Part shown: piece by piece, positions 21,635-33,690 of the stretch
How positions within the stretch are numbered: the stretch's first letter is position 1
Layout: the number at the start of each line of letters is the position of its first letter
Source: Choristoneura fumiferana
Taxonomy: Eukaryota > Arthropoda > Insecta > Lepidoptera > Tortricidae
Reading direction: 5' to 3'
Length of the DNA stretch: 64,000 bases
Assembly: GCF_025370935.1 (NCBI RefSeq)
Contig: NC_133473.1
Coordinates: 2,184,718 to 2,248,717, forward strand
Made by a program: the position numbers and the translations under genes
The notes under the pieces: generated by a model
Database searches by the model: none
What the model was told of the DNA's origin: nothing
The model's input: the letters and a program-made list of their open reading frames with translations, nothing else

Positions 21635-21835
21635 ACCCCCGACGCAAAAAGAGGGGTGTAGGAAGTATGACCGCTATGTGGCAACGTAGCTCTTAAAAGG
21701 ATAGACCGATTTGAATGGGTTTTTTTATTTGAAAGCAGGTTTTCTAGGGATGGTTTTAGACAAGTTTCATCAAAATCGGTTTAGCCGTTTTTGAGATATT
21801 GAACTTGAAGTGACAAAATCGGGGGTTTTCCAACT
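21635..21835 (+). repeat. Dispersed repeat G copy 1
   Basis: CCCCGACGCAAAAAGAGGGG, GAAAGCAGGTTTTCTAG and AAATCGGTTTAGCCGTTTTT reappear, complemented, at 60255-60480. Non-coding; family unknown. Confidence 0.6.
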
Positions 21836-22012
21836 CTTTGTTGGTTGGGTTAGGTTATTATAACATTGTATAACAACTTGTAACAAATGTTATACATTTA
21901 TTATCATGTTATATCTTTTAAAATGTTGTTCAACAAATTTGCAAATGCAATTTTTATAATATGGTTGTTTATAATATTTTTATACCAATGTCAAACCGTT
22001 TAAAAAAACATC

Positions 22013-22150
22013 AAATTCAAATTCAAATTCAAATGATTTATTCAGTAAATAGGCCGCAATAGGCACTTTTACACGTCATTTTTTTAAACTACCAGCGCTT
22101 TCGGAAAGACCATCATTGCCAAGAAGAATGCGCCGCAAGAAACTTGGCAT
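22013..22150 (-). repeat. Jockey-like LINE 3' end, second minus copy
   Basis: Carries ATTTATTCAGTAAATAGGCC, ACTACCAGCGCTTTCGGAAA and GAATGCGCCGCAAGAAACTT. Closely similar to 11050-11180; the LINE body is absent. Confidence 0.75.
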
Positions 22151-22434
22151 CTAACAAGTTGTAACAAAAGTGATAAAGTGTTAGACAGTGTTATCATGTT
22201 TTATATCGTTATATAACATTTATAACAGCCAATGTGGGAGCATCATTAGTATGAAAAAATTGTCGCTTGGCACAGAAGCGATAAATTTTTGCATTAAAAA
22301 TCTTTTCTCGCGACTCGGCGGTATGGCCGTCGCTTCAAAGACTCGCCTGAAATGTCAAGTATTTTATGGTTTGATTATGTATGCGTTTTATTTTATATAT
22401 TTTAATACAGTACGACACAACACAAAATGTTTAA

Positions 22435-22557
22435 AGCCGAATTTAGACTTGCAAGAAAAATCGTGCAAGTTGCATTACATTGCGGCGCTCGATTGACTTT
22501 ACGGCCTCGCAATGTAATGTAACTTGCGCTATTTTTCTTGCAAGTCTAAACTCGGCT
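22435..22557. mobile_element. TAA-flanked foldback MITE, family B
   Basis: An almost complete palindrome of 123 bp with TAA on both sides (22432-22434, 22558-22560). The arms read TTTAGACTTGCAAGAAAAAT and ATTTTTCTTGCAAGTCTAAA. A longer, interrupted relative is at 52549-53074, and decayed scraps are at about 36048-36188 (transporter intron 2) and 47325-47395. The open frame drawn through it (22188-22496) is spurious. Confidence 0.8.
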
Positions 22558-23194
22558 TAACGCTGTGGTTTAACGGTTGTCCAAGTTTTCATAGTACAGT
22601 CGAGGACATAAATACACCACAGCCACAACGCCAAATCTATATTCTTGACGTCTTGGTAACGTACATTTTTGTTCATTGACTGTACATAATGTCAAATTTT
22701 TAAGGCGTAGGGCGTAGAAGAATGTTATGTCATTGTAAATTATGTTCTTCACAAAGAGGTACATTTTTATAATCCATAAAAGCTCTAAATTAAGTACAGA
22801 ACTACGGGCTCACTGTCGATAAATCACACCTACAAAGTGACTATAATTCAAAATCTTCTCACAAAACATTTTCAAAGTTGGAATCCCCTTGTTTTATGAC
22901 CGTTAGTGGCATTGCCTTGTGGGCGTGGCGCCATCTATTACCCGTGGCGGTAAATTACAGCTCTAAGTCGTATGGCCTTCTCATGTAGGTTCGGCTTATG
23001 GGATCCTGTGAGAATTCTATTGTGAAGGTGTTATGTTAGGTGTGGATGCTTTATGGGAAGTATTTGTTCTTCAGAATATTGGAGTAATTAGGGTCGAAGT
23101 GATAAAGGCTTTAGATTCTATTGTTAGAACTTCTGCCGTATAAGTACCGCAAGTATTTGTTTACGATAATCTTAAACCCAGTTCAAATCATCAT

Positions 23195-23300
23195 CAATCC
23201 CAGCCTATAATAGGCCCCACTGCTGGGCACAGTGCTCTTTATAGAATTAGAGGTGTTGAGATGTAGTTCCTATGTGGTCTTAGTTTAGTACGAATGAGGG
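23195..23300 (-). repeat. SINE family F fragment
   Basis: CCCAGCCTATAATAGGCCCC then ACTGCTGGGCACAG match the SINE end seen at 20680-20720. Diverged and truncated. Confidence 0.5.
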
Positions 23301-23387
23301 TCTCTGTGATAAGCTAATCGGCGCTAGTATCAATTCAAGTTTTAGAAAAAACATAGCTCGATGGAAACAATGGATGGTTCCGCCAGT

Positions 23388-23690
23388 AGGAAATATTACT
23401 GCAATTTTCTGCCGTCAGAGTGCAACACTGGCACTAAAATGAACAAACAGTTTTTTGAGTGTCTTAAATGCCATAAATCATATTACTTATTGCAATATTT
23501 TTTTTAAAAATATAGCTCTATCGTTACTATCGATGTAAATATCATGTTATTTTGTTACTAATAAATATATCATGATTTCTAAGGGTACTAATACTCTTTG
23601 GTCATGATCTGTCATGGCGATAAAATATAAAGAGAACTCACGTTGTCATGGAGGTTTGCGCTTGTGTCGCCCTCTGCACAGAGCTTTGCC
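23388..23690. repeat. Fragment shared with 50258-50545
   Basis: GAAATATTACTGCAAT, AAACAGTTTTTTGA, GTTACTATCG.TGTAAATATC and TAAAGAGAACT occur in the same order in the hAT-like element at 50184-50867. Either an old truncated copy of that element, or the same repeat carried within it. Confidence 0.5.
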
Positions 23691-24270
23691 TAATACGCTA
23701 TCGGTTACAGTCAACAAACGACAGGCGCTAGTCTAGTGAAGTACGTTAGACAATTTCGACATTTAGGTACGTCACTATATTTATTGTGAATAAATAAATG
23801 AGCCAATCACAAGCAATACCGTAATGTCAAACGAATCTCTCGATACCAACCCCATTTAGCGATATTTCACCTGTCAAGAACGTCTCCATTGGAAACTACA
23901 CATACAATTGAATTGTTTCACAGGCTTGTTGCAGAATTCATGTAATTTTGTTGTTCGGAGGAGATATAAGAGCGAGTGCCTAAAAGTTGTTAGATAACTT
24001 CATATTTAAATCTTCCAGTAAATACAAGTTAAAATTTCACAAAACACTGCGGGCGTTTTTTCCGTATCCCTCCATGTAATAAAAACTTTTTTCATCACCG
24101 TGTAGGCTTATTGAAAATAACAATGTCGCGGGTCTCTTTTTTATTGTAAATGACTTGCGGGACGGGGCCTGGGTTATGATGTTAGATTCGCGGTCTCAAA
24201 TTGTATAAAATAACGTTGGCCGAAGTGAAATTAGAGTGGTTTGGCAGTTCATGCCGTATGGAGTCTATTT

Positions 24271-24350
24271 TGGCGACCGGATAGTTAAGTGGAGAACCTG
24301 ACTATGGAGCTTGAGGTCCCACGTTCGACTCCCGGTTGTGGCTAAAGCGC
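24271..24350 (+). repeat. SINE family S1 head fragment
   Basis: GCGACCGGATAGTTAAGTGG, GAGAACCTGACTATGGAGC and TTCGACTCCCGG match the tRNA-like head of the SINE at 2465-2721. The body is absent. Confidence 0.6.
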
Positions 24351-24929
24351 AATTTAAGGAATGTTTGCTTGATGTCCCTAAAACTCCCTAATAGATCGAT
24401 TGGAGTCAAGAAGAAGAATAAATTATACATAGCGCAATTAGTGCAAGGTGCGCTGAGCACGCGAGAGGGTTGTCGCATTGCCGCTCTCTCGCACTTGTAT
24501 TACACCGACTAATCTGTGTAATTTTTATCTTTTTACGAAGGCGTAGGCACTAAAAATAAATGAATCACACAAATGTTCTACCACTTAAACTCTCTCATTA
24601 GCACAAGCTTTCAGAACAAAAGTGTACATTAACTGACCGCTCCCCACCCGGCGGCAAACGGAAGGGTTGAGCGTTACTCGCGGTCTATTCGAGCCGCTAA
24701 TAGGCAAATCACGTGATGGCCCCAATAAAGGATAGTAATTAATACTGTTGCTAAATGGTTTAATGCGCCTTCGGCAGTCTGAATTGGTACGAATTGGTGT
24801 GTATGTTAACATTTTAACATAAACAAGCTTTTAAGCATCTAGGGTTAACTACAGTAGTAGTGCAAAGCGAAGCGAAGTAAAATAGTGTAGTTAAAAGATA
24901 TCTGAAAGGATAAAGATATATAAAATACT

Positions 24930-25012
24930 TAAATCTGTTTAACAAAAAATACCTCGTTGAGTTTCTTGCCGGATTCTTCTTAACAATGGTTTTTCCGAAC
25001 CGGTGGTAAAGC
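24930..25012 (+). repeat. Truncated LINE 3' end
   Basis: ACCTCGTTGAGTTTCTTGCC and TTTTTCCGAACCGGTGGTA match 11635-11697; AATAAA and the (TTTGAC)n tail are missing. Confidence 0.6.
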
Positions 25013-25014
25013 AA

Positions 25015-25120
25015 TTCAAATGTGTGTGAGAAGTTCCTAATCCGCACTGGACTAACGTGGGAACTACAACCCAAGCCGTCTTAATCTGAGAGGAGGCTTG
25101 TGCTGAGCAGAGAGATGTAT
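25015..25120 (+). repeat. SINE family F fragment, + orientation
   Basis: GTGTGTGAGAAGTTCCTAAT, AACGTGGGAACTACA and TGAGAGGAGGCTTGTGC match 35107-35190. A second fragment in the opposite orientation (25188-25275, CAGCCTATATACGTCCCACT) follows 70 bp later, so two insertions or an inversion are present. Confidence 0.55.
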
Positions 25121-25844
25121 ACATATAAGACAAAGATAATAATGTTGAATGTTGCATGATACAAAACAAAAATACATACTTAATCATCATCTCAGCCTAT
25201 ATACGTCCCACTGCAGGGCACAGGCCTCCCCTCAGAATGAGAGGGCTGGGCCACCCACGCGCCACGTGGGCACGTACTTATGTGTGTTACACATACTTAA
25301 GCTGCCTACTAAAAATGTTATGTTATAAAGCAGGTAGCTTACATATGTAGATGACATATTTCTATGAAACTTCTACAATTAAATTACATAATCAACAACA
25401 GGCTGTCAGCCCAAGAGCTCCTAGCGATTGTTGGTCTGTATACGCACACTTATATACACAGCTATGCAGCATTTACACACAGTGCAGCGAAGCACATTTG
25501 TCCTCTTGCGTCTACAAAGAGCATATGAATATTTAAAAACACTAGAAAGGACTTGCATGAGCGCATTATAATGAGTATAGAAGTTTATAAAAAATCCGAC
25601 AGATGACGCACTTCCGTCAGGTGTCTTAAATCGCGCTGTTGAGATTTTTCTTCGAAGAATAACACTCGGTTGATATAAAATAGCAAACTTGGCCTCTTTC
25701 GAAAGTCATCTGAGGCAACAGCAACAGTCCTTTTGAAAAAAAAAAATAGTTAAGCTATCACAGCAACGGCACTCAGCATTGTAGAAAAAGTAAGTTTTAC
25801 GAGACATCAGAGACGTCAAGTATGGTAAACGTGAAGTTTTTTTT

Positions 25845-26095
25845 TTTATTCGTTCAGATGGCATACGAGCAAGTGGGTCTCCTGATGGTAAGAGATCACA
25901 CCGCCCATAGACACCTGCAACACCAGGGATTGCAGATGCGTTGCCAACCTAGAGCCAAGATGGATACCTTAAGTGCATAATTCACGGCTGTCTTACTCTC
26001 CCGCCGAAACACAACAGTGCAAGCACTGCTGCTTCACGGCAGGATTAACGAGCAAGATGGTGGTAGCAATCCGGGCGGACCTTGCACAAATGTAG
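25845..26095 (+). repeat. Dispersed repeat family D (copy 3)
   Basis: Runs from TTCAGATGGCATACGAGCAA through TGCAAGCACTGCTGCTTCAC to GGGCGGACCTTGCACAA. One of the fuller copies; small deletions relative to 1883-2255. Confidence 0.7.
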
Positions 26096-26571
26096 ACTAA
26101 TTACGAGTTTTACCATCCATAGACGCCTTACCGATGCTTTTCTCACTTGCCCTTTCTTAATTCGCTGCTTTTAATGAAGACTGGTAGTGTTTCTTTGCTC
26201 CGGGGTGCTTCAAAAAAATCTCACCCTTCACTGCTGCAAGTTGGTAAAGTGATTGATCTTTGACTGATGTCATGTGCGTATGTTGTGTCATAAAGCCTTT
26301 GTTTGACAGACGGCGTCTTTCGCTAAATGATAATATCTCATAATCTACCTTTATAAAGCCTTATTACATGTACAATTAAATAAAATATCTTTGTCAGAAG
26401 TCGCCATTTTTATACGCTTATAACTTTAAAAAAATCATTATTGCTTGTCTCGATTCCAGTATAAAATGCTCTTTGATCTGAGCGAACTAGCGAACTGTTC
26501 ATAGATATGAAGGCGGTTATTATAGAACTAGCTGAATATAGGACCAAGATATATTTGACTGTACGGGTATA

Positions 26572-27215
26572 CCGGGTGTGGCCTGTAATGCGAGCAACAA
26601 ATTAAAACATAGATCCTCCTCGTCAAACTGAACAACATTAGTTCAGCGACTTTTAAAAATAATGGAGTCCTTGAATCTTTTTTCATACAAATTAAATATT
26701 TTTATCAATGTACGTCATCCTAGAACACAACTGACATAGCCTGTCACGCTACAAACATCAAGCATTTTGCTTTACATTGCTTCTTCGAATAAACTTAAAA
26801 GTGTAATAATAGTACATTGTGTCTTAAGGGCGGTAAATAAGGCATTACAAACGAGAGCCTTTTAGAAGCCCGAAGTCGAAGACGAGGGCTTTAATGAGTC
26901 GATGTTCGTAATTCTAGTACCGCCCGTGCGACATACAATGTTTTTCATCACATTTGCGAGTAAAATTTTATATTTCTAAAAGGAAAAATATATTTCTTCC
27001 AAATATTGGCGATACCTTAGGCTGCGCTCTTGTCGAGGGTTTTATTTGGCGGGTTACAACCAAGGTAGCCCTGCATGTTACGATACTGTTTACGAGCAAC
27101 TTGTGATGAAAAAAAAAAAACTAACTATTTTTAAAAATCGCTGAACTAATGTTGTTCAGTTTCACGAGTATGACATATGTTTTAATTATTTGCTCATATT
27201 ATAGGCCACACCCGG
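26572..27215. mobile_element. TA-flanked MITE with long inverted ends
   Basis: 644 bp. The ends begin CCGGGTGTGGCC and pair for about 95 bases with the right end (complement of GGCCACACCCGG). Inside both arms, GAACAACATTAGTTCAGCGA can be read. TA flanks both ends (26570-26571, 27216-27217), as for Tc1/mariner-type insertion. The centre contains AAGCCCGAAGTCGAAGACGA and no ORF of note. Confidence 0.7.
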
Positions 27216-27262
27216 TATTATGTAAGTCATTCTTCATTAACGTTCAGAGTAGACAAGATAAG

Positions 27263-27621
27263 TGAAGGGGCGAGAAGGGGAAATGGAAAACGCGTACCTG
27301 GTTCGATGTACGGTGGCTGCAAGGTGTTATGGCTGCCGGTCTTACGCACTCCTCTTCTGCTCTTCAGCGTTGAACGCGCTAGCAAACGCGTACCGTAATG
27401 ATAATGAATTAGGATTAGCTCGAAACCGTGGGCGAATGGCGGGATGGAGAAACGCTCTCGACATCGACCGACTCGAACCCTGTCGTTGGCTGAACTGACA
27501 GAGTGACAGTTCTTGACGTTGTAGGCCTTTTTATGCCTACCTGCGTTTTCCAAGGATAGGGAGTATGAAGGATTCGAGGGTAGGTGACATGAACAGATAA
27601 GTTTACAAACAATACCGAACA
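27263..27621 (-). repeat. BEL element LTR (3' LTR in element sense)
   Basis: 359 bp starting TGAAGGGGCGAG and ending CCGAACA on the + strand. It has the TG...CA termini of an LTR and no difference from 33332-33690 that I could find. On the internal side, the minus strand reads TTTGGGGCGG (27625-27634), a short purine-rich run in the polypurine-tract position. Open frames of 78-131 aa in this segment recur exactly in the other LTR and are not genes. Confidence 0.92.
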
Positions 27622-27751
27622 TAACCGCCCCAAAGAGCTACCGAGCTCTTTAGATGATTTCACGATAGATGATTTTGAAGTACTAGATGATTTGAAGCGA
27701 AATTCTTAAAAACTAATGGTTAAAGCTAAGTTGATTTTCTACTCGCGCCTT

Positions 27752-27988
27752 TTAATTGTCTAAGCTTGGTAAGGGGCAGACCTTAGCGACAGATCGTACG
27801 CATGTACCGGTACTAGTCCTGAGCTCTACTACACGAACTACGCCGTCTGCACCTGGACGGAGCTTGGATACTCGCGCCTTACGCCATTGAAGAGGTGGCA
27901 AATTATCCTCTTTCACGAGAACGAGGTCTCCTATTTTAAGGTTTGGCACGTTCTTGCACCACTTTGCGCGTTGCTGCAAATTGTGCAA
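27752..27988 (-). pseudogene. BEL pol, C-terminal post-integrase domain
   Basis: LKIGDLVLVKEDNLPPLQW and VRVVELRT match the domain that follows integrase in BEL/Pao polyproteins (DUF5641 type). It ends with a stop at 27752, probably the natural end of the polyprotein. It is out of frame with the integrase segment to its right. Confidence 0.8.
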
Positions 27989-28965
27989 GTATTCAAGCTG
28001 CCATCGGCGCCAAAAATGTTGTGATATCTGTTGAACGAGCTGCCAACGATTGAGCCGTGAGATTGGGTGTGATCGAAATCGTATTCAGGCAGGCTCACCA
28101 ATGGATGTCCGATAATGAAATGGCCAGGCGTCAGTGTTTCAAGATCGTTTGGATCGTTCGATGTTGGACACAGAGGCCTGGAATTGAGTACTGCCTCGAC
28201 CTTGGCGAAGATTGTGGTCAATTCTTCGAAGGTGAGTACTTGTTCCCCGAGGGTACGCTTCAGGAGAAGCTTGGCTGACTTGACAGAAGCCTCCCATAGG
28301 CCGCCCATGTGAGGCGCGTACGGTGGTTCATGTGCCATTTCACGCTGACCTTTGCCAGTGCTTCTGTCAGATCGTGTTGATGTTGGCGAAGAAAAACATC
28401 CACCTCGTTGAGATGGCGCCTAGCCCCTTGAAAATTCTTCCCGCAATCCGTGTAGACGTCGGATACCATGCCTCGCCTGGAAACGAATCGGTCAAAGGAA
28501 GCCATGAATGCATTCGTGTCAAGTCAGATGTTACCTCTAGGTGGACCGCCTTGACAGCGAGGCACACGAAGACGCAGAGGTAGGCCTTAACCACCTTGGA
28601 CTTACGCTGGTTAGAAGTTCTTATGCTGAATGGACCCGCAAAATCAATACCGACTCGGATGAATGGGCGTGCCTCGCGTACACGACTTGGTGGAAGATTT
28701 CCCATGAAGGGCTCCAGAGTTTGGCCTTTAAGCGCTGACAACGTTGACACATAAAGACGCGGTGTCGAACGACACGACGCGCTGAGAGAATCCAATAACG
28801 TTGATGAAGAATGTTGATGAGTTCATTAGATCCTACATGCAGGTAGAGCTGATGAAAGTAGTCGATGATGAGATTCGTCAGGTGGTGTCGCTTCGGCAGG
28901 AGAAGCGGATGCTTGGCGTCGTAGGACAGGTTGGAGTGCCGAAGTCTACCGCCGACGCGCAGCAA
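27931..28965 (-). pseudogene. BEL integrase, broken into several frames
   Basis: Four overlapping pieces on the minus strand make up integrase. The zinc-binding part carries the CQRCQRLK motif (28621-28965). The core has GIDFAGPF (28367-28795) and YTDCGKNF (28260-28505), and its C-terminal part has PHMGGLWEASVKSAK (27931-28338). The D, D and E of the catalytic triad are visible but sit in different frames. Integrase inserts the cDNA into the genome; this copy cannot encode an intact one. The frame changes are single-base in character, with no lost domain. Confidence 0.82.
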
Positions 28966-28976
28966 GCCTGATGAAT

Positions 28977-30206
28977 CTATGAAGGGATGTAGACGAGCAA
29001 AATGGGTTCGCAGAGCACGATTTTCACGAACAGACTTATTTGATCGGCGAATGATTCCTCTTGCGTCAACCTGATTGCTCTCTGCAATGCAGCGTTCAAC
29101 TCCGAAGTGTTTAGAGGACCTGATCTTTTGTAGATGGGATGACGAGAGTTATAAAGAAAGCGCATCGTCCACGCTAACACGCGCTGGAGCCTGGACAAGG
29201 AGCTGTAGCGGTTGATGAGAGAGGAGGTTGGCTGGTTGTCTCCTGCGTTGATGACCTGGAATGATGACGAAGCTGCTCCTTTAAGTCCCGGTAAGTTATC
29301 ACATGCCGGTCGACACTGTGATGGCCAGTCCGCAGAATCCTCCTTCAACCACGATGGCGACCACCATAGGCTGTGGTTCACTAAGTCCTGTGGTAACAAT
29401 CCTCTGCTCGCACAATCCGCGGGATTAAGTCCGGAAGGCACATAGCGCCAAACGATGGATGGCACAAGGCCTTGAACCTGAGAAACCCTATTTGCCTCGA
29501 ACGTTTGTAGCTTATGAGGCGGAGTACGGAGCCATGCTAAAACGATGCTAGAGTCGCACCAAGCAATCGTATCCGCTATGGTGATCCTGCGCCCCAACAC
29601 CTGTGTAACGTGTCCGAGTAGGCGAGCGAGAAGCACGGCTCCTGACAGCTCGAGCCTGGGAATGGTGAGTTTCTGCTTGATTGGTGCGACTCTAGATTTG
29701 GCTAAAAGTAAATGTACACCTATATCCCCGTTAGAGTCGACCACCCTGAGGTAAACGACGGCAGCATAGCCGTTTTCCGAAGCGTCACTAAAACCTACGA
29801 GCTCATAGCGCGCCGGTTGAGTACCTAGTATAAACCTAGGTATCCTTGGTATACTTAGGAGATGGAATCCATCCAAAAAGGCATCCCACGATTGGGTCGC
29901 TTCGGCAGGAAGTGGATCATCCCATGAAAGATCGAACGCCCATAGACGTTGCATGATAACCTTGGCGTAAAATGTAATGGGAGCTAGATAACCACAAGGA
30001 TCGTAGAGCCGAGCTATGTTGGACAAGATATCACGTTTTGTGTGGCACTTCCCGAGGTTTGATACGCGATACACGAAGCTGTCCGTGCTGGAACTCCACT
30101 CGACTCCTAATATTTTAAAAATGTTATCCTCGTTTTCAAACCGAAACGGTGTTTCGAGGTGATCAGTGGGATAATCATTCAGTAACTCCGGGCTGTTGCT
30201 GGCCAC
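28977..30206 (-). pseudogene. BEL RNase H region and connection domain
   Basis: 409 codons. ILGVEWSSSTDSFVYRV and DPCGYLAP mark the segment after the reverse transcriptase. FSDASENGYAAVVYLR and WCDSSIVLAWL are RNase H-like motifs with the expected acidic residues. The frame runs out near 29020, where the sequence should lead into the integrase zinc-binding domain. It degrades RNA in the RNA-DNA hybrid during reverse transcription in active relatives. Confidence 0.85.
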
Positions 30207-31402
30207 TTCCTCAACTGAAAGCCTCCTTGAGCTAGCACCGTCACTATTTGCTGTTGAAGCGCTCTTGCAGATTCCACATCACTGCTACCGCTGATGACGT
30301 CATCGACGAAGGTGTCCTCGCTTAGTACACGTGCAGCCTCCGGATGCAATTCCTTGTTAAGGGTTGCGAGCTCATGGATGACGCGCATGGCCAGATACGC
30401 TGCGCTTGACACGCCGTAGGTAACGGTTGTTAGCTCAAATTGTTGTTGTAACGGTTTGTCTGGGGATTCACGCCAGTATATGGTCTGGTATTTGCAGTCT
30501 TCATCGTGCATTCTCACCTGCCGGTACATCTGCTTGATATCGCAAGTGAAAACGACAGCGTGTGTCCTGAATCGTAGAATTATATCCTCAATATTCTGTT
30601 GAAGTTTGGGACCCGACATCAAAACCTGATTCAGTGACACACCTGAACTGCTAGCCGCTGACGCGTCGAATACCGCGCGGAGCTTCGTGGTACTACTACT
30701 CTCTTTAAGTACCCCGTGATGTGGAATGAAGTATCTGTCACTTGACGGTAGGCCCGATGCAGGCCGCATATGACCAGCCTGAAGATAGTCAGCCATGAAT
30801 GCGACATACATTTTTTTCAGCCTCGGATCCTTGATTAGCTTGCGCTCTAGGTTGTGGAACCTTTTGAGCGCGTTGTTGCGTGTTTCACCCAAAGGTTTGC
30901 ACTCTGTTTGAAATGGCAACCTCACGATGAATCTTCCCGTCTTGTCACGTGTGTGGGTCTCTACGAAGTGCTTCTCGCACTTTAGATCTTCTGGATCTTG
31001 AATTGATTTTGAAGGAGCTTCTTCTGTCTCCCAAAATTTGGTAAGAGTCGCATCTAAGTTGGTAGAGCAATGTAGAGCCACAATATGGTTAGTAGAGATA
31101 GAAGCCATGGGAGCTGCACCCATCAGTACCCAACCGAAAATGGAAGAATAAGCCGTTGGTAGTCCTTCTCCTAGTTTTAGTTTCCTACCATCAAAGATTT
31201 TCTCGTAGAGATCCACACCAATAAGTAGGTCAATGGGGCCTGGAATTAAACATTTCGAATCCGCAAGCGAGATATCCCTACACGCGTCCATTACCTGAGG
31301 AGAAACCTTAACGCTGGGAGACTCCCTGTGATGCGCTTGAGAACAACCGCAGTTGTCACCAGGGCAGGCTGAGCTGTATCCAGTAGAGATTTTATTGAAC
31401 AC
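30179..31402 (-). pseudogene. BEL protease end and reverse transcriptase
   Basis: About 407 codons. PIDLLIGVDLYEKIF is the conserved BEL/Pao segment after the protease. KLRAVFDASAASSSGVSLN, FTCDIKQMYRQV and FVDDVISGSSD are reverse transcriptase blocks, the last corresponding to the catalytic Y/F-V-D-D box. All key residues appear present. The first residues belong to another frame; the real join to the protease is near 31320. The frame is lost again near 30200. Confidence 0.87.
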
Positions 31403-32409
31403 TCTATGCTACCGCTGGTGTGTTGAGGATTTAAACCTCCCAATCCTACAAGAAGGCCAGAAGTAGAACGTCGAAAACGCAACTTCTGAGCTAAATTCTC
31501 AGTTATGATGGATACCTGAGACCCGCAATCCAATAGAGCTCTTGCAGTATGCAAATGCCCATTGATATCCTGCAGACCGACCAAAGCCGTGCCTAACATC
31601 ATAGTAGATTCATTGCGAATACCATGAATGTGGAGAGGTTGAGCTGAAGAACTCAAGGTTGTAAGAGCAGCTTCAGGATGACCAGGCTTTGGCGACTGAC
31701 CAGGCTCCAACGATTTGGTTTCATGCACGGCATGATTCTTGAGTTGATTATCAACCTTATCTGTGTGAAGTTTTGAATGGTGACGACCATTGCATATTTG
31801 ACACCTACTTTTAGACATACACTTATTCACTGAATGTGTCCGTAGACAGTTGAAACATAGATGCTGCTGAGTGACAAACTCCCTGCGTTGAATTGGAGTC
31901 ATATTATTGAATTTGTCGCAAGTATACAGAACATGTTCTCCGTTGCAGCATATGCACCTTGAAGTGTTGACAGTAAATGATACCTTGGACACATTGCCCT
32001 GAACCACAGCTGCCGCTACCTTTGTACCACTGACAGTTTCCAACACCCGAAGATGAGTGTCCAAAAAATTTAAAAGATTCTCAAATGTCGGAATGGTATT
32101 AGGTGTGCCGCTGTATTTTGTTTCGAATTTACCCCGCAGCTCTAAAGGGAGCTTTCGCAAAACAATATGCAACATTATAAAACTCCATGCCTTAACGTCA
32201 AACTGTAGCGCTTCCAATGCCTGTGAGTTTTCCTTTAGTGTATTGACAAATCTGCGTAAATTGCTTTGACTTTGTTGAATACTTAATGATAGGATAGCTT
32301 CCAGGTGCTTGTCCGCTATCAGCCTTTTGTTTTGATATCTATCCCTCAAAAGTTTGTAAGCAATATTGTAGTTATCATGAGAAAGCTCTAAATGCCTAAT
32401 TAAAGTCAA
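31291..32409 (-). pseudogene. BEL gag C-terminus, CCHC knuckles and protease
   Basis: Contains the second half of a DUF1759-type gag, then CFNCLRTHSVNKC and CQICNGRHHSKLH zinc knuckles (nucleic-acid binding), then the aspartyl protease motif ALLDCGSQVSII, in which D-C/S-G is the catalytic site. It is out of frame with the N-terminal gag piece by a change near 32409, and with the reverse transcriptase piece near 31320. Confidence 0.85.
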
Positions 32410-32939
32410 GGTTCCTTCTCTAAAACGCTAAGCAAATAATGCATTTTTTGAATAGACGAAAGGTCAGTATTGTTATGAATGAGACTATCATACATAGCGA
32501 TAAAGTTTGGCCATTCAGTGTACACACCGGAAAAATGGGATAATGTAATTTTAGGTAAACAGACTTGATTTGACCTTGAAAGACATGGTTGTGTTAAAAT
32601 GGATTCTTGCAACACTTGAACCGAATAATACATTTCATAGAAGTTGTTAAACAATCCGTCAATGTTTTTACGCACATTTATATCGTCACATTTCGACATA
32701 AAACCATTGTAAGCCTCCTGAAAACGATCGCGAACAATATTGATATCGTTATATCTAGCCTTAAAACTCGCTACGCGTATTGGATCCCTTTCAGATATGC
32801 CGCTAAGTTCTGTCGCCAAGATGTACAACGAATTCATAAAATTGCCCTGAACATTCATTGAAACCATGTTAGTTTTCTGTTGTGAATCATCCAAAGAACC
32901 TGTAGGAACATTGCAAGCATCGCTTTTATTTCCTCCCAT
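32406..32939 (-). pseudogene. BEL gag, N-terminal part
   Basis: 177 codons from an ATG at 32937-32939 (minus strand), about 390 bp inside the right LTR. HFSGVYTEWPNFIAMYDSL is the hallmark of the BEL/Pao gag domain (DUF1759). It stops at 32406 because of a frame change. Gag forms the intracellular particle in active relatives. Confidence 0.82.
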
Positions 32940-33331
32940 TGTTGATTAATTCGATGTAAACAAATTATTAATGACGATAAACTGAACAAGCTAACTAGGT
33001 TATGCCCCAATTGACAATTGTGACAACTGACGTACGAAACGTCAGTGTTGCTAGTGTTAATTAAAATAAGGCCTCCTATACACTGCCCAACTAAACGATT
33101 GACAAGTTGGACCGATATGTCAAACTGCAGGAAGGATGACTAGGAGTTAGAATTACCGGTTTTGTCTATGGTATTGGAGTGAACGAAAATCTACCTCCAA
33201 GTGGAAAGGTAACAAGTTAGAAATATTAATTGAAAAAACTAATATTTGGAAGATGATGTCACCCTGGATTGGAAAAATATAAAGAAAAGGGATCGTAAAG
33301 GGAAATATTCGGGGTGAAGGACCAAAAATTA

Positions 33332-33690
33332 TGAAGGGGCGAGAAGGGGAAATGGAAAACGCGTACCTGGTTCGATGTACGGTGGCTGCAAGGTGTTATG
33401 GCTGCCGGTCTTACGCACTCCTCTTCTGCTCTTCAGCGTTGAACGCGCTAGCAAACGCGTACCGTAATGATAATGAATTAGGATTAGCTCGAAACCGTGG
33501 GCGAATGGCGGGATGGAGAAACGCTCTCGACATCGACCGACTCGAACCCTGTCGTTGGCTGAACTGACAGAGTGACAGTTCTTGACGTTGTAGGCCTTTT
33601 TATGCCTACCTGCGTTTTCCAAGGATAGGGAGTATGAAGGATTCGAGGGTAGGTGACATGAACAGATAAGTTTACAAACAATACCGAACA
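33332..33690 (-). repeat. BEL element LTR (5' LTR in element sense)
   Basis: 359 bp, no visible difference from 27263-27621. It holds the element promoter, which fires toward lower coordinates. It lies 407 bp upstream of the transporter ATG on the opposite strand. The candidate primer-binding site is at 33311-33324 (minus strand, TGGTCCTTCACCCC). Confidence 0.92.

Noticed and set aside
27227..27663. Small ORFs of 78-131 codons on both strands
   Set aside because: They lie in the BEL LTR and recur unchanged in the other LTR at 33331-33691; they are by-products of the repeat.
28057..28738. Plus-strand ORFs inside the BEL element
   Set aside because: They are antisense shadows of the integrase coding region and show no family motifs.
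27622..33331. BEL element as an endogenous retrovirus with envelope
   Set aside because: After the post-integrase domain the sequence reaches the LTR within about 130 bp; no envelope-like ORF exists.
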